A stretch of DNA of 64,000 nt from Noviherbaspirillum aridicola (GCF_019656455.1 NZ_BPMK01000002.1:248001-312000); one strand, 5' to 3'. Positions 54,067-64,000 are shown, counted from the first letter of the stretch. Notes: generated by a model not told the origin, from the sequence alone. Translations and numbers: made by a program.

Positions 54067-54981
54067 ATGAGCGGCGCAGCCGTATCCACATTGCCGGTCG
54101 GCGCCGTCGCGGCGGAGCCGGTCTACGCGCCGGCGGCGACCGTCGAACCCGCCTGGGTGCGCGGCATGCTGATCGCCGTCGCGCTCGGTTTCCTGACGCT
54201 GTTCCTGTTCATCCCGCTGGTGGCCGTATTCAGCGAAGCGCTGCGCAAGGGCTGGGACGCCTATGCCGCGGCCATCGTCGAACCCAACGCCCTGGCGGCG
54301 ATCCGCCTGACGCTGCTGACCGCCGCCATCGCGGTGCCGCTGAACCTGGTGTTCGGCGTGGCCGCCGCATGGTGCATCGCCAAGTTCGAATTCCGCGGCA
54401 AGAATATCCTGCTGACCCTGATCGACCTGCCTTTCTCGGTGTCGCCGGTGATCTCGGGCCTGATCTATGTGCTGCTGTTCGGCGCGCAGGGCTGGTTCGG
54501 GCCCTGGCTGCGCGAGTACGACATCAAGATCCTGTTCGCGGTGCCCGGCATCGTGCTGGCCACCATCTTCGTGACCTTTCCCTTCGTCGCCCGCGAACTC
54601 ATCCCGCTGATGCAGTCGCAGGGTACGGAAGAGGAAGAGGCGGCCCTGGTGCTGGGCGCCTCGGGCTGGCGCACCTTCTGGCACGTGACCCTGCCCAACA
54701 TCAAATGGGGCCTGCTGTACGGCGTCATTCTCTGCAACGCGCGGGCGATGGGCGAGTTCGGCGCGGTGTCGGTGGTGTCCGGGCATATCCGCGGCGAGAC
54801 CAACACCATGCCGCTGCAGGTCGAGATCCTCTACAACGAATACAACTTCGCGGCGGCGTTCGCCGTGGCCTCCCTGCTGGCATTGCTGGCGCTGGTCACG
54901 CTGGCGCTGAAAACCCTGGTCGAATGGCGCGCCAGGGACTCGCATCTGAAACCTCTGCATGAAGGCCGGGAGCAGCAATGA
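54067..54981 (+). CDS. cysW: Sulfate ABC transporter permease CysW
   Basis: A 304-residue permease. The 30-residue N-terminal extension is Ala/Pro-rich. Six helices follow, starting [61 protein letters not shown] and the EAA loop [34 protein letters not shown] are CysW marks. The stop overlaps cysA by four bases (ATGA). Confidence 0.96.
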   Translation: MSGAAVSTLPVGAVAAEPVYAPAATVEPAWVRGMLIAVALGFLTLFLFIPLVAVFSEALRKGWDAYAAAIVEPNALAAIRLTLLTAAIAVPLNLVFGVAAAWCIAKFEFRGKNILLTLIDLPFSVSPVISGLIYVLLFGAQGWFGPWLREYDIKILFAVPGIVLATIFVTFPFVARELIPLMQSQGTEEEEAALVLGASGWRTFWHVTLPNIKWGLLYGVILCNARAMGEFGAVSVVSGHIRGETNTMPLQVEILYNEYNFAAAFAVASLLALLALVTLALKTLVEWRARDSHLKPLHEGREQQ

Positions 54982-56057
54982 GCATCGAAGTCAAACATAT
55001 CCATAAACAGTTCGGCAGTTTCGTCGCCCTCGACGATGTCTCGCTCGCCTTTCCGCAGGGCGAACTGACGGCGCTGCTCGGCCCGTCGGGCTGCGGCAAG
55101 ACCACGCTGCTGCGCATCATCGCCGGCCTCGAGCAGCCCGATTCGGGACAGGTCTTCCTCGACGGCGAGGACGCCTCCGGCCATCATGTGCGCGAGCGGC
55201 AGGTCGGTTTCGTGTTCCAGCACTACGCGCTGTTCAAGCACATGACGGTGTTCGAAAACATCGCCTTCGGCCTGCGCGTGAAGCCGCGCAAGCAGCGGCC
55301 GTCGGAAAGCGAGATCAGGAAGAAAGTCATGTCGCTGCTCGAGCTGGTGCAGCTCGACTGGCTGGCCGACCGCTATCCGCCGCAGCTGTCCGGCGGCCAG
55401 CGCCAGCGCATCGCTCTGGCCCGCGCGCTCGCGGTGGAGCCGCGCGTGCTGCTGCTGGACGAGCCCTTCGGCGCGCTCGACGCCAAGGTGCGCAAGGAGT
55501 TGCGCCGCTGGCTGCGCCGCCTGCACGACGAACTGCATGTGACGAGCATCTTCGTTACGCACGACCAGGAAGAGGCGCTGGAAGTGGCGGACCAGGTGGT
55601 GCTGATGAACAAGGGCAGGGTGGAGCAGATCGGCGCGCCCGACGATGTCTACAACCATCCCGCCACGCCTTTCGTCTACGGCTTCCTCGGCAACGTGAAC
55701 CTGTTCCATGGGCGCGTGCATGAAGGCGTGCTGGAAGACGGCGGGCTGTCGCTGCAGGCGCCCGACCATGCCGGCGCGCGCAATGCGCGGGGAACCGGCT
55801 ACGTGCGTCCGCACGAGCTGGAGATCGACCGCTACCGCGCCGACGCGGAGGGCATCGTCGCCCGGCTGCGCCGCGCCCATGCGCTCGGACCGCTGGCGCA
55901 GCTCGAGCTGGAGCGCGCCGACAACGCGCAGCTGATCGAAGCCGTGATCTCCACCGAGCGCTATGCGGAGCTGGCGCTGCAGGAGGGCGAAACGCTGCTG
56001 GTGCGGCCCAGGCGCCTGCGCGTCTTCGTCGATGCCGCCGAGGGAGGCCGCGCATGA
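54978..56057 (+). CDS. cysA: Sulfate/thiosulfate ABC transporter ATP-binding protein CysA
   Basis: A 359-residue ATPase. Walker A is GPSGCGKTT, the Q-loop [24 protein letters not shown] is typical of CysA, the signature is [15 protein letters not shown] and Walker [30 protein letters not shown]. The C-terminal 110 residues form the TOBE-like domain of CysA ([13 protein letters not shown]). It overlaps both cysW and cysB by ATGA, so the four downstream genes are coupled. Confidence 0.97.
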   Translation: MSIEVKHIHKQFGSFVALDDVSLAFPQGELTALLGPSGCGKTTLLRIIAGLEQPDSGQVFLDGEDASGHHVRERQVGFVFQHYALFKHMTVFENIAFGLRVKPRKQRPSESEIRKKVMSLLELVQLDWLADRYPPQLSGGQRQRIALARALAVEPRVLLLDEPFGALDAKVRKELRRWLRRLHDELHVTSIFVTHDQEEALEVADQVVLMNKGRVEQIGAPDDVYNHPATPFVYGFLGNVNLFHGRVHEGVLEDGGLSLQAPDHAGARNARGTGYVRPHELEIDRYRADAEGIVARLRRAHALGPLAQLELERADNAQLIEAVISTERYAELALQEGETLLVRPRRLRVFVDAAEGGRA

Positions 56058-56983
56058 ACTTCCAGCAATTGCGTTCGGTGCGCGAAGCCGCCAGGCGCGG
56101 CTACAACCTGACCGAGGTGGCGAACGTGCTGTTCACCTCGCAGCCCGGCGTCAGCCGCCAGATCCGCGAACTCGAGGAAGAGCTGGGCGTGGAGATCTTC
56201 GAGCGCAACGGCAAGCGCCTCACCGGGCTCACCGAGCCGGGCAAGGGCATCCTGCACATCATCGAGCGCCTGCTGCTCGAAGCGGAAAACCTGCGCCAGG
56301 CCAGCCAGGAATACGCGGGCGAGCGCAGCGGCACGCTGACCATCGCCACCACCCACACGCAGGCCCGCTACGTCCTGCCGCAGGTGGTGCAGTCCTTCCG
56401 CAACGCCTTTCCCGACGTGCGCATCGCGCTGCAGCAGAGTTCGCCGGAACACATCGCGGAATTAGTCATCTCCGGCAAGGCCGACATCGGCATCGCCACC
56501 GAGGGCCTGAGCCAGTTCGAGGAACTGGTGTCGTTCCCGTGCTACCACTGGAGCCACATGGTGGTCGTGCCCGAGTCGCATCCGCTGGCGGCGCTGACAT
56601 CGGTATCGCTGCGCGACCTGGCCGACTATCCGCTGATCACCTACGACGTCGGCTTCACCGGCCGCAGCCACATCGATGACGCCTTCGGCGCTGCCGGTAT
56701 CAACCCGGACATCGTGCTGACCGCGATGGATTCCGACGTCATCCAGCAGTACGTGTCGCTCGGACTGGGTGTCGGCATCGTCGCCTCCATGGCGGTCGAG
56801 CACAACCGCGCCGGTGGCCTGGTCGCGCTCGAAGCCGCGCATCTGTTCGCGCCCAACGTGACGCGGCTCGCGGTGAGGCGCGGCGCCTACCTGCGTTCCT
56901 ATACCTATGAATTCATCCTGCGCTTTGCGCCGGAGCTGAAGCGCTCGGACGTCGTGACCGCGCTCAATCTGAGCGGGCAGTGA
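56054..56983 (+). CDS. cysB: LysR-family regulator CysB
   Basis: A 309-residue LysR regulator of sulfur assimilation. The helix-turn-helix is [61 protein letters not shown], typical of CysB/Cbl. The ligand domain has [17 protein letters not shown] (Thr and Gln at the sulfate-binding site), [10 protein letters not shown] and the final [15 protein letters not shown]. It would bind O-acetylserine/N-acetylserine and control the block in which it sits. The ATG overlaps cysA by four bases. Confidence 0.96.
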   Translation: MNFQQLRSVREAARRGYNLTEVANVLFTSQPGVSRQIRELEEELGVEIFERNGKRLTGLTEPGKGILHIIERLLLEAENLRQASQEYAGERSGTLTIATTHTQARYVLPQVVQSFRNAFPDVRIALQQSSPEHIAELVISGKADIGIATEGLSQFEELVSFPCYHWSHMVVVPESHPLAALTSVSLRDLADYPLITYDVGFTGRSHIDDAFGAAGINPDIVLTAMDSDVIQQYVSLGLGVGIVASMAVEHNRAGGLVALEAAHLFAPNVTRLAVRRGAYLRSYTYEFILRFAPELKRSDVVTALNLSGQ

Positions 56984-56986
56984 ACA

Positions 56987-57010
56987 ACCGTCCCGCGGGC
57001 GCGGGACGGT
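56987..57010. terminator. Hairpin at the end of the sulfur block
   Basis: A 10-bp stem ACCGTCCCGC / GCGGGACGGT with a four-base loop lies between the convergent cysB and M48-like genes. It has no clear T run, so it may act in both directions with low efficiency. Confidence 0.6.
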
Positions 57011-57022
57011 GCGGGAGAGTGA

Positions 57023-58108
57023 TCAGGGCACCAGCGGGCGGTTGGCGGCCTGCTTGGCGCGGATATCCTTGAGTGCCTTGTCCATTGCCGCCACCCGTGC
57101 GGCCGTGGCCGGATGCTGGGCGGTGTAGGCGTTGAGCACGGTAGCCGGATACTGGCTGGCGGTACGCTGCCAGAACGGAATCACGCCGTCGAGATTGTAG
57201 TTGGCGCGCGCCAGCAGGTAGAGCGCGAGCCGGTCGGCCATCGCATCCATGTCCTGCGGTACCGGCTTCACGCCTGCCATGCCGCTCATGCTGCTGGTGT
57301 CAGGGCGGATGCGGGTGAGGTTGTCGATGATGCCGCCGAGCGTCGCGCTGAGCTTGCGGCGCGACGGATGGGCGAGGATGTTGTGGGCCAGCTCCCTGGC
57401 CATCACATAGGCCAGTTCGTCGTCGTTGCGCACATGATTCATCATGCCGCGCGTGATCATGACCCGGTAGCCGTCGGACCAGGCGTTGACGGCGTCGCTG
57501 TTGCCGAGCTCGACGCCGAAACCGCAGGCGTTCGTCAGCGGCACATTGAGCTGCACCGCGCCGCCGTTGCGCAGCACCGTCATCGCCACGGCGGAGCGCT
57601 TGCTGACCAGGGGCGCGAGTATGCCGGCCGCCTGGCGTTCCGCATTCGCGCCCTCGGGCAGCGGCTGATCTTCCACGGTAAGCAGGGTGTCGCCGCGCTG
57701 GACGCCCGCGCGCTCGGCGCCGCTGGGACTCAGCACACCCATCACCTGCAGCCGGTCGGACAGGCCGAGCACCTTCTGTGCGGCGGCGGCGTATTCCGGC
57801 GAATAGGAGTGACGGTTCTTGGCGGTGAAGCCGAGCAGGTTGCGCGCGGCCGCCTTGCACAGCGCGGTATTGTTGGTCAGCAGCGGACCGGCGACGCGAT
57901 ACAGCCGGTCCTGCAGCGCGGCCAGGTTGCGGACCGTGGTTTCCTCCGGCGTCGGCGCCGCCGCCACCGGCCGGTCGTCGACCGGCTTAGGCTGGGCCTG
58001 GGGCGCGGGCGGCGTCGGGCTGGTGGCGCAGGCGGTGAAGAGCACCGCGACCGGCAGCAGCATCAGCCGGGCGCGTGATTGGGTCAGTAGTACTTGTATT
58101 GCCGACAT
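57023..58108 (-). CDS. M48-like lipoprotein with PDZ domain and degenerate zinc motif
   Basis: A 361-residue lipoprotein. Its signal ends in the lipobox-like FTAC (Cys27), and a Pro/Ala-rich linker follows. A PDZ domain lies around residues 110-195 (GVLSPSGAERAGVQRGDTLLTVEDQPL). The C-terminal M48 domain has ELAYVMARELAHNILAH, in which the expected HExxH is RExxH (Arg238, Glu239, His242). The third ligand region reads DAMADRLALYLLARANY, where family members have ExxxD with Glu; here the first position is Asp288. The rest of the fold is retained. It is probably catalytically weak or inactive as a metallopeptidase. The start 58108 has GGGAG upstream. It lies at the end of the ribF-dut block. 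Confidence 0.85.
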   Translation of the reverse strand: MSAIQVLLTQSRARLMLLPVAVLFTACATSPTPPAPQAQPKPVDDRPVAAAPTPEETTVRNLAALQDRLYRVAGPLLTNNTALCKAAARNLLGFTAKNRHSYSPEYAAAAQKVLGLSDRLQVMGVLSPSGAERAGVQRGDTLLTVEDQPLPEGANAERQAAGILAPLVSKRSAVAMTVLRNGGAVQLNVPLTNACGFGVELGNSDAVNAWSDGYRVMITRGMMNHVRNDDELAYVMARELAHNILAHPSRRKLSATLGGIIDNLTRIRPDTSSMSGMAGVKPVPQDMDAMADRLALYLLARANYNLDGVIPFWQRTASQYPATVLNAYTAQHPATAARVAAMDKALKDIRAKQAANRPLVP

Positions 58109-58118
58109 CTTTTCTCCC

Positions 58119-58568
58119 TCAGTGTTTTCCGGTGCTGCCGAAACCGCCGGCACCCCGTTCGCTGTCGCCAAATTCCTCCACCACCTCGAAGCCGACCTGC
58201 AGCACGGGCACGATCACCAGCTGCGCGAGCCTTTCCATGGGATTGAGTGTGAACTCACCCTGGCCCCGGTTCCAGGTCGATACCATAAGCTGACCCTGAT
58301 AGTCGGAGTCGATCAGACCTACCAGATTGCCCAGCACGATGCCATGCTTGTGGCCGAGGCCGCTGCGCGGCAGGATCATCGCGGCATAGCCGGGATCGGC
58401 GATATGGATCGCGAGTCCGGTCGGCACCAGCTGGGTTTCGCCGGGCCTGAGCACCAGCGGCGCATCGATGCAGGCCCGCAGGTCGAGCCCGGCGCTGCCC
58501 GGGGTGGCGTAGGCGGGCAGCTGGTCTTTCATGCGCGGGTCGAGGATTTTTACGGCGACGGTTTTCAT
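58119..58568 (-). CDS. dut: dUTP diphosphatase
   Basis: A 149-residue dUTPase that keeps dUTP low and supplies dUMP for thymidylate. All five motifs are present: AGLDLRAC (motif 1), [11 protein letters not shown] (2), [11 protein letters not shown] (3), ERLAQLVI (4) and the C-terminal [12 protein letters not shown] (5). Length is normal for the trimeric enzyme. ATG 58568 is preferred to the in-frame ATG at 58589. It follows coaBC, which is the usual order, and a weak hairpin lies between. Confidence 0.97.
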   Translation of the reverse strand: MKTVAVKILDPRMKDQLPAYATPGSAGLDLRACIDAPLVLRPGETQLVPTGLAIHIADPGYAAMILPRSGLGHKHGIVLGNLVGLIDSDYQGQLMVSTWNRGQGEFTLNPMERLAQLVIVPVLQVGFEVVEEFGDSERGAGGFGSTGKH

Positions 58569-58592
58569 GTTTGGCAAGAATAAATACAAGAA

Positions 58593-58609
58593 CCCGGCTT
58601 TCTGCCGGG
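58593..58609 (-). terminator. Weak terminator-like hairpin between coaBC and dut
   Basis: A 6-bp stem CCCGGC / GCCGGG with a five-base loop is followed on the minus strand by a U-rich stretch (TTCTTGTATTTATTC). It may lower read-through into dut. Confidence 0.45.
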
Positions 58610-58637
58610 AATTACAAAACGATACAGCGTCGGCGCA

Positions 58638-59834
58638 TCAGCCAGGCAGGCGGCCGGCGATTTCCGCGACCAGCGCACGCGCCAGCTCCTGCTTGCCCGC
58701 GCGCGGCAGGTGCTTGTAGCCGTCATGGTCGAACAGCACGAGTTCATTCTCGTCGCGCCCGAAGGTCTCATGGCCGATGTTGCCGACCAGGAGAGGCACT
58801 TTCTTCTTGCGCCGCTTTTCCTCGGCATACTGGAGCAGGTTCTCCGACTCGGCGGCGAAGCCGACGCAGTAGGGCGCCTGCGGGAGCGCGGCGACGGCCG
58901 CCAGGATGTCCGGGTTCTGCTCGAAGCGCAGCTGGGGCGTGTCGCCGTCCGCGTTCTTCTTGAGCTTCTGCGCGCTGGCATTGGCGACGCGCCAGTCGGC
59001 CACCGCGGCGACCGCGATGAAGACGTCCTGGCCGTGGGCCGCCGCCATCACCGCGTCATGCATCTGCTGCGCGGTCCTGACGTCGACCCTGCGCACGCCG
59101 AAGGGCGTCGGCAGCGCGGTGGGGCCGGCCATCAGCGTCACGCTCGCACCGGCTTCGCGGGCCGCCCGCGCGATCGCGAAGCCCATCTTGCCGGAGGAGA
59201 GATTGGTGATGCCGCGGACCGGATCGATCGGTTCGAAGGTCGGGCCGGCGGTGAGCAGTACGCGTTTGCCAGCGAGCCGCTTGGGCTGGAAGGCGGCGAC
59301 GATCTCTTCCAGCAGCTGTTCAGGTTCCAGCATGCGTCCCATGCCGGTTTCGCCGCATGCCTGGTCGCCGCTGCCGGGGCCGAGCAGCATCACGCCATCC
59401 TCCCGGATGCGCTCGACGTTGCGCCGGGTCGCCGGGTTCTGCCACATCTCGACGTTCATTGCCGGCGCTGCCATCAGCGGCAGCCCCGCCGGCCGGGCGA
59501 CGCAGAGCGTGGAGAGGAGATCGTCACAGGCGCCGTGCGCCAGCTTGAAGATGAAGTCCGCCGAACAGGGCGCAATCACCAGCGCATCGGCGTCGCGGGT
59601 GAGATCGATGTGCGGCATGTTGTTGGCGATGCGCGCGTCCCACTGGCTGGTGTAGACCGGCTGTCCGGACAGCGCCTGCATGGTCACCGGCGTGATGAAA
59701 TGCTCGGCGGCGGCGGTCATCACCACCTGTACCTTCGCCCCGGCCTTGCCGAGCGCGCGCGTCAGTTCGGCCGCCTTGTAGCAGGCCACTCCCCCGGTGA
59801 GACCGAGGACGATTCGTTTGCCGGCGAGATCCAT
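58638..59834 (-). CDS. coaBC: Bifunctional phosphopantothenoylcysteine decarboxylase/synthase
   Basis: A 398-residue enzyme that makes phosphopantetheine from phosphopantothenate in coenzyme A synthesis. CoaC half: GKRIVLGLTGGVACYKAAELTRAL (FMN binding), the catalytic His in MPHIDLTRDAD, and PAMNVEMWQNPATRRNVERI. CoaB half: LLTAGPTFEPIDPVRGITNLSSGKMGFAIARAA, with the dimerisation/Cys-binding segment, and the later FAAESENLLQYAEEK. Both halves are intact. It lies between lspA and dut on the same strand. Confidence 0.97.
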   Translation of the reverse strand: MDLAGKRIVLGLTGGVACYKAAELTRALGKAGAKVQVVMTAAAEHFITPVTMQALSGQPVYTSQWDARIANNMPHIDLTRDADALVIAPCSADFIFKLAHGACDDLLSTLCVARPAGLPLMAAPAMNVEMWQNPATRRNVERIREDGVMLLGPGSGDQACGETGMGRMLEPEQLLEEIVAAFQPKRLAGKRVLLTAGPTFEPIDPVRGITNLSSGKMGFAIARAAREAGASVTLMAGPTALPTPFGVRRVDVRTAQQMHDAVMAAAHGQDVFIAVAAVADWRVANASAQKLKKNADGDTPQLRFEQNPDILAAVAALPQAPYCVGFAAESENLLQYAEEKRRKKKVPLLVGNIGHETFGRDENELVLFDHDGYKHLPRAGKQELARALVAEIAGRLPG

Positions 59835-59887
59835 GCTGCTCCTGTGTCGACGACGAAATGCGGCTAGTGTAGCAGTTGCGGCAACAT

Positions 59888-60406
59888 CTATTTGCCGACC
59901 CGTCGCAGCTCATCGATGATGAACAGCGCGGCGCCGCCGACGATGGCCATGTCGGCGACATTGAAGGCCGGCCAGTGCGGCAGCGTGGAGTTGGGGATGT
60001 AGAAGTCCAGGAAGTCGATCACGTGGCCGTACGCGAGGCGGTCGATCAGGTTGCCGATGGCGCCGCCGAGTATCAGCGCCAGCGCCCAGCAGAACATCCG
60101 CTGTCCCGCGTGGCGCCTGAGCAGGTGGAGGATGAAGATCACCGCTGCCACCGCGACCGCCGTGAAGAACCAGCGCTGCCAGCCGTCCTGGCCGGCGAGG
60201 AAGCTGAAGGCGGCCCCCTTGTTGTAGGTCAGCACCAGGTTGAAGAAGGACGTCACCGGCATCGAGTCGCCATAGGAAAACAGGCGGGTGATCGTCACCT
60301 TCGTGATCTGGTCGATCAGGATGATGATGGTGGCGATGCCGAGCCAGGGCAGCATGCTGGATTTCGGGCTCGATGACAGATTCTTGAAGCTCTTTTGTTT
60401 GGCCAT
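59888..60406 (-). CDS. lspA: Lipoprotein signal peptidase (signal peptidase II)
   Basis: A 172-residue inner-membrane aspartyl peptidase that removes lipoprotein signal peptides after lipidation. Four hydrophobic helices are present, with the catalytic GNLIDRLAYGHVIDFLDFY (first Asp) and FNVADMAIVGGAALFIIDEL (second Asp) motifs and the N/TYNKGAAFSFL strand. ATG 60406 is chosen; the frame extends upstream without similarity. It lies after ileS, as usual, and several window proteins are its substrates. Confidence 0.97.
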   Translation of the reverse strand: MAKQKSFKNLSSSPKSSMLPWLGIATIIILIDQITKVTITRLFSYGDSMPVTSFFNLVLTYNKGAAFSFLAGQDGWQRWFFTAVAVAAVIFILHLLRRHAGQRMFCWALALILGGAIGNLIDRLAYGHVIDFLDFYIPNSTLPHWPAFNVADMAIVGGAALFIIDELRRVGK

Positions 60407-60422
60407 GTCTTCTCGATAGATT

Positions 60423-60444
60423 GCCGTTCCCGGGCGGGAACGGC
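60423..60444. repeat. Hairpin between ileS and lspA
   Basis: A 9-bp stem GCCGTTCCC / GGGAACGGC with a four-base loop and no T run. The same arm sequence is found in the phaZ terminator at 2563-2586. Confidence 0.6.
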
Positions 60445-60453
60445 AGATTGCAC

Positions 60454-63303
60454 TCAGGCGTACCGGCGCGGCTCGCCGCGGCCGAAGAGATTGCTCACGC
60501 AGCGGCCGCAGAGGCAGGGATGCGACGGCTCGGAGCCGACGTCGGCGCGGTAATGCCAGCAGCGCTCGCATTTCTGATGCGCGGACGGCGTGACGACCAC
60601 GCCTTCATCGGCTTCGCCATCGACCCGGGTGACCCTGGCCTGCGACGTGATGAAGATGAACTTCAGGTCGTCGCCGAAACTGTCGAGCAGCGCAAACTTG
60701 TCGCCGCTGGCCTTGATCTCCAGCTCGGCCTGCAGGGAGGAGCCGATGCCGCCCGCCACCCGCAGCTCTTCGAGCTGCTTGGTGACGACTGCGCGCACCT
60801 CGCGCAGCGCGGCGAAGCGGGCCAGCAGTGCCGGCGCGTCGCCGACTTCCGGCAGCGCGTAGTAGACCTGGGTGAAGATGGTCTCGTCGCTCTGCGCATA
60901 GCCTTCCGGTCCCGCGAACACCGCCCAGGCTTCCTCGGCGGTGAACGATAGGATGGGCGCCATCAGGCGCAGCAGGGTCTGCGTGATGTGCCAGATCGCC
61001 GTCTGCGCCGAGCGGCGCGCCTTCGATTCGACGCCGGTGGTGTACAGCCGGTCCTTCAGGATGTCGAGATAGAAGCCGCCGAGGTCTTCCGAGCAATAGG
61101 CCTGCAGCCTGGCCACCACGGGGTGGAACTCGAAGACCTGGTAGTGCGCGAGGATCTCGGCCTGCAGTTCCGCCATGCGCGCGATCGCGAAGCGGTCGAT
61201 CTCGAACAGTTCCGGCACGGGCACCAGATCCTTCTTCGGATCGAAGTCGGAGGTGTTGGCCAGCAGGAAGCGCAGCGTATTGCGGATGCGGCGATAGGCT
61301 TCCACCACGCGCTTGAGGATTTCGTCGGAGATCGACAGTTCGCCCGAGTAGTCGGTGGAGGCGACCCACAGGCGCAGGATTTCCGCGCCCAGCGTGTCCG
61401 ACACCTTTTGCGGCGCCACCACGTTGCCCTTGGACTTGGACATCTTCTTGCCCTCGCCGTCGACCACGAAGCCGTGGGTGAGCAGCGCCTTGTAGGGCGG
61501 GCAGCCATTGATCATGGACGAGGTCAGCAGCGAGGAATGGAACCAGCCGCGATGCTGGTCCGAGCCCTCGAGGTAGAGGTCGGCCGGGAACTGCGACTGC
61601 TCCGCGTGCGAGCCGCGCAGCACCGTCTGGTGCGTGGTGCCGGAGTCGAACCAGACATCGAGCGTGTCCTTGTTCTTCAGGTACATCTCCGCCTCGGCGC
61701 CGAGCAGGTCCTTCGGGTCGAGCGCCTGCCAGGCCTCGATGCCGTGCTGTTCGACGCGCCGCGCGACTTCTTCCAGCAGTTCCGGCGTGCGCGGATGCAG
61801 TTCGCCGGTTTCCTTGTGCACGAAGAAGGCCATCGGCACGCCCCACTGGCGCTGACGCGACAGGGTCCAGTCCGGGCGGTTGGCGATCATGCCGTGCAGG
61901 CGCGCCTTGCCCCATGACGGGAAGAAGGCGGTCGCGTCGATGCCTTCGAGGGCGGTCTCGCGCAGGCTCTTGCCGCCGTCCTTCGGCTTGCGGTCCATGC
62001 TGGCGAACCACTGCGAGGTCGCGCGGTAGACCACCGGCGTCTTGTGGCGCCAGCAGTGCATGTAGCTGTGATCGAGCATGGCCAGCTTGAAGAGCGCACC
62101 GGCTTCGTCGAGTCTGGCGCAGATCGGCTTGGAAGCTTCCCAGATCGTCATGCCGCCGAACAGCGGCAGCCAGGACGCGTACTTGCCGTCGCCCATGACC
62201 GGATTGAGGATGTCCTCATCCTTCATGCCATGCGCCTTGCAGGAATTGAAGTCTTCCACGCCGTAGGCGGGCGAGGAGTGCACGATGCCGGTGCCGGAAT
62301 CGGTGGTCACATAGTCGCCGAGGTAGACCGGCGAGCTGCGATCGTAGCCCTTGTCCATCTCCGCGAGCGGGTGGCGGAAGCGGATTTCCGACAGCTTCGC
62401 GCCCTGCGCGGTGGCGATGACGCTGCCCTGCAGGCCGAAGCGCTGCAGGCAGGAATCCACCAGGTCCCTGGCCAGGATCAGCAGCAGGGCCTCGCCGTTG
62501 CGCTCGGTCTGCACCAGCGCGTATTCCACTTCCGGATGCATGTTCAGCGCCTGGTTGGCGGGGATGGTCCACGGCGTGGTGGTCCAGATCACCGCATAAC
62601 CCTTCTGCACGGGCAGACGGGGCAGGCCGAACGCGGCCGCCAGCTTGTCGTGTTCGAGGAAGGGGAAGCCGACGTCGATCGCCGGATCGCGCTTGTCCTG
62701 GTACTCGACCTCCGCCTCCGCCAGGGCCGAGCCGCAGTCGAAGCACCAGTTGACCGGCTTCAGGCCGCGGTAGACGTAGCCCTTCTCCAGGATGGTGCCG
62801 AGCGCGCGGATCTCGTCGGCCTCATTGCTGAAGTTCATGGTCTTGTACGGGTTGTCCCATTCGCCGAGCACGCCGAGGCGGATGAAGTCCTTCTTCTGGC
62901 GCTCGATCTGCTCGGCCGCGTAGGCGCGCGACTTGGCCTGCACTTCGGCGGTCGGCAGGTTCTTGCCGTACTGTTTTTCGATCTGGATCTCGATCGGCAT
63001 GCCGTGGCAGTCCCAGCCCGGTACATACTGCGCGTCGAAGCCCGCCATGTTGCGGCACTTGACGATCATGTCCTTGAGGATCTTGTTGACCGCGTGGCCG
63101 ATGTGGATGTCGCCGTTCGCATACGGCGGGCCGTCATGCAGGATGAATTTCGGGCGGCCCTTGGAAGCCTTGCGGATGCGCTGGTAGATCTTCTTGTCCT
63201 GCCATTCCTTGACCCATTTCGGTTCGCGCTTGGCGAGGTCGCCGCGCATCGGGAAGGCGGTTTCGGTCAGGTTGACCGGGTACTTGTTTTTTTGCTCGGA
63301 CAT
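60454..63303 (-). CDS. ileS: Isoleucyl-tRNA synthetase
   Basis: A 949-residue class I synthetase. The HIGH motif is [19 protein letters not shown] near residue 65, and the KMSKS motif is [12 protein letters not shown]. The editing domain (CP1) and the anticodon-binding region are full length. The C-terminal zinc finger [12 protein letters not shown]...[10 protein letters not shown] has four Cys. Length and order match the bacterial type with this zinc finger. It is 46 bases after ribF and 47 bases before lspA, on the same strand. Confidence 0.98.
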   Translation of the reverse strand: MSEQKNKYPVNLTETAFPMRGDLAKREPKWVKEWQDKKIYQRIRKASKGRPKFILHDGPPYANGDIHIGHAVNKILKDMIVKCRNMAGFDAQYVPGWDCHGMPIEIQIEKQYGKNLPTAEVQAKSRAYAAEQIERQKKDFIRLGVLGEWDNPYKTMNFSNEADEIRALGTILEKGYVYRGLKPVNWCFDCGSALAEAEVEYQDKRDPAIDVGFPFLEHDKLAAAFGLPRLPVQKGYAVIWTTTPWTIPANQALNMHPEVEYALVQTERNGEALLLILARDLVDSCLQRFGLQGSVIATAQGAKLSEIRFRHPLAEMDKGYDRSSPVYLGDYVTTDSGTGIVHSSPAYGVEDFNSCKAHGMKDEDILNPVMGDGKYASWLPLFGGMTIWEASKPICARLDEAGALFKLAMLDHSYMHCWRHKTPVVYRATSQWFASMDRKPKDGGKSLRETALEGIDATAFFPSWGKARLHGMIANRPDWTLSRQRQWGVPMAFFVHKETGELHPRTPELLEEVARRVEQHGIEAWQALDPKDLLGAEAEMYLKNKDTLDVWFDSGTTHQTVLRGSHAEQSQFPADLYLEGSDQHRGWFHSSLLTSSMINGCPPYKALLTHGFVVDGEGKKMSKSKGNVVAPQKVSDTLGAEILRLWVASTDYSGELSISDEILKRVVEAYRRIRNTLRFLLANTSDFDPKKDLVPVPELFEIDRFAIARMAELQAEILAHYQVFEFHPVVARLQAYCSEDLGGFYLDILKDRLYTTGVESKARRSAQTAIWHITQTLLRLMAPILSFTAEEAWAVFAGPEGYAQSDETIFTQVYYALPEVGDAPALLARFAALREVRAVVTKQLEELRVAGGIGSSLQAELEIKASGDKFALLDSFGDDLKFIFITSQARVTRVDGEADEGVVVTPSAHQKCERCWHYRADVGSEPSHPCLCGRCVSNLFGRGEPRRYA

Positions 63304-63349
63304 GTCGGTTTCAATCGTAAGAATCGGGTGGATCGGGCGAAGCCAGGGG

Positions 63350-64000
63350 CTAGTTCGTCCGGTCCTGAATTCGGTCGGTGGCGGAGACGGCCAGCGCGCC
63401 GCGCTCGCGGAAGTAGGCGCGCGCCTGCTGCGCGTCGCGCTCGATGGCGGCGGTCAGGGTGGGCAGGTCGACGTATTTTTCTTCTTCCCGCAGCTTCTTC
63501 AGGAATTCGACCCGCACGATGCGGCCGTAGCATTGCTCGCGGTAGTCGAACAGGTAGGTCTCGAGCAGCACGCGCCCGCTGTCTTCCACCGTCGGCCGCA
63601 CGCCCATGCTGGCCACGCCCGGAATCGGCTGCGCCGCCAGGCCGTGCACCTGCACCACGAAAACGCCGGACAGCGCCGGGCGCTTGTGGGCGATTTTCAG
63701 GTTCATCGTGGGGAAGCCGATGGTGCGGCCGAGCTTCCTGCCATGGATCACATGGCCCGACACCGCATACGGATGGCCGAGCAGCTGCGCGGCCAGGCCG
63801 AAGTCGCTGGCGGCGAGCGCCGCGCGCACCGCCGACGACGAAATCCGCACGCCGTCGTTGAGCACCGCCGGCAGGGCCTCGACATGAAAGCCGTACTTGC
63901 GGCCCGCTTCCTTGAGGGTGGCGACATTGCCCGCGCGCCGCGAGCCGTAACAGAAGTCTTCGCCGACCATCAGCCACTTGACGTGCAGGCCTTCCACCAG
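63350..64000 (-). CDS. ribF: Riboflavin kinase/FAD synthetase, C-terminal part
   Basis: The start lies beyond the window; 216 residues are visible. The FAD synthetase part ends with [20 protein letters not shown] and [11 protein letters not shown]. The riboflavin kinase domain follows: [24 protein letters not shown] with the flavin/ATP-binding loop, then [26 protein letters not shown] and [14 protein letters not shown]. All match the family. It makes FMN and FAD and precedes ileS as in most proteobacteria. It is a partial gene only because of the window edge. Confidence 0.96.
   Translation of the reverse strand: MVEGLHVKWLMVGEDFCYGSRRAGNVATLKEAGRKYGFHVEALPAVLNDGVRISSSAVRAALAASDFGLAAQLLGHPYAVSGHVIHGRKLGRTIGFPTMNLKIAHKRPALSGVFVVQVHGLAAQPIPGVASMGVRPTVEDSGRVLLETYLFDYREQCYGRIVRVEFLKKLREEEKYVDLPTLTAAIERDAQQARAYFRERGALAVSATDRIQDRTN

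Overview
The window looks like an ordinary chromosomal segment of a GC-rich betaproteobacterium, most likely order Burkholderiales and near Oxalobacteraceae (Herbaspirillum or Noviherbaspirillum type). This is inferred from the gene families: polyhydroxyalkanoate (PHA) depolymerase and phasin, DUF1841, the combined urea transport and urease operon, the lut genes, and the ribF-ileS-lspA-coaBC-dut block. No tRNA, rRNA, CRISPR array, insertion sequence or prophage was recognised.

Layout. 1-0.33 kb (minus): edge fragment of a protein whose visible part resembles a DXD-type (TcdA/TcdB or OCH1-like) glycosyltransferase. 0.6-5.3 kb: DUF1841, nth, rsxB-like ferredoxin, phaZ, a small exported thioredoxin-fold protein and fdxA. 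5.6-12.3 kb (mostly plus): an orphan lutC, an NhaD-like antiporter, a 2-hydroxyacid dehydrogenase, a PHA-system protein, acyl-CoA-binding protein, FKBP, an EI24 membrane protein and a MoCF-domain protein. 12.4-23.1 kb (minus): urtABCDE-ureDABCEFG, with a good sigma-54 promoter in front of urtA and a strong intrinsic terminator between urtA and urtB. 23.4-26.2 kb: divergent fbpC and fbpB around a Fur-box-like site, with no binding protein. 26.3-31.4 kb: phasin, then a plus-strand run of an HDAC-family hydrolase, EamA transporter, thioesterase and nitroreductase, then a PBP7-type peptidase.

31.5-40.2 kb is a signalling cluster with no obvious membrane segments. It holds a REC-histidine kinase, a 2092-residue hybrid kinase carrying eleven 92-residue HAMP repeats (fungal Nik1/Os-1 style) plus GAF, kinase and three REC domains, and a CheR-like protein that appears to have lost key S-adenosylmethionine-binding residues. 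40.2-43.7 kb: an IclR regulator divergent from lutA-lutB-dgkA. Their partner lutC lies 35 kb away. 43.9-47.0 kb: a GNAT protein, an exported dimethylformamidase-like lipoprotein and DoxX.

47.1-57.0 kb is one large sulfur-acquisition block: sbp-ssuE-ssuA-ssuD-ssuC-ssuB-mop-cysT-cysW-cysA-cysB. It joins sulfonate uptake and desulfonation to sulfate import and its LysR regulator. 57.0-64.0 kb (minus): an M48-like lipoprotein with a damaged zinc motif, then dut, coaBC, lspA, ileS and the C-terminal part of ribF, which runs off the window.

The strongest candidates for something unusual are the poly-HAMP kinase with its degenerate CheR partner, the degenerate M48 protein, the edge glycosyltransferase-like gene, and the regulatory sites of the urea, iron and sulfur blocks. 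All functions are assigned by reading motifs. No database search was run.
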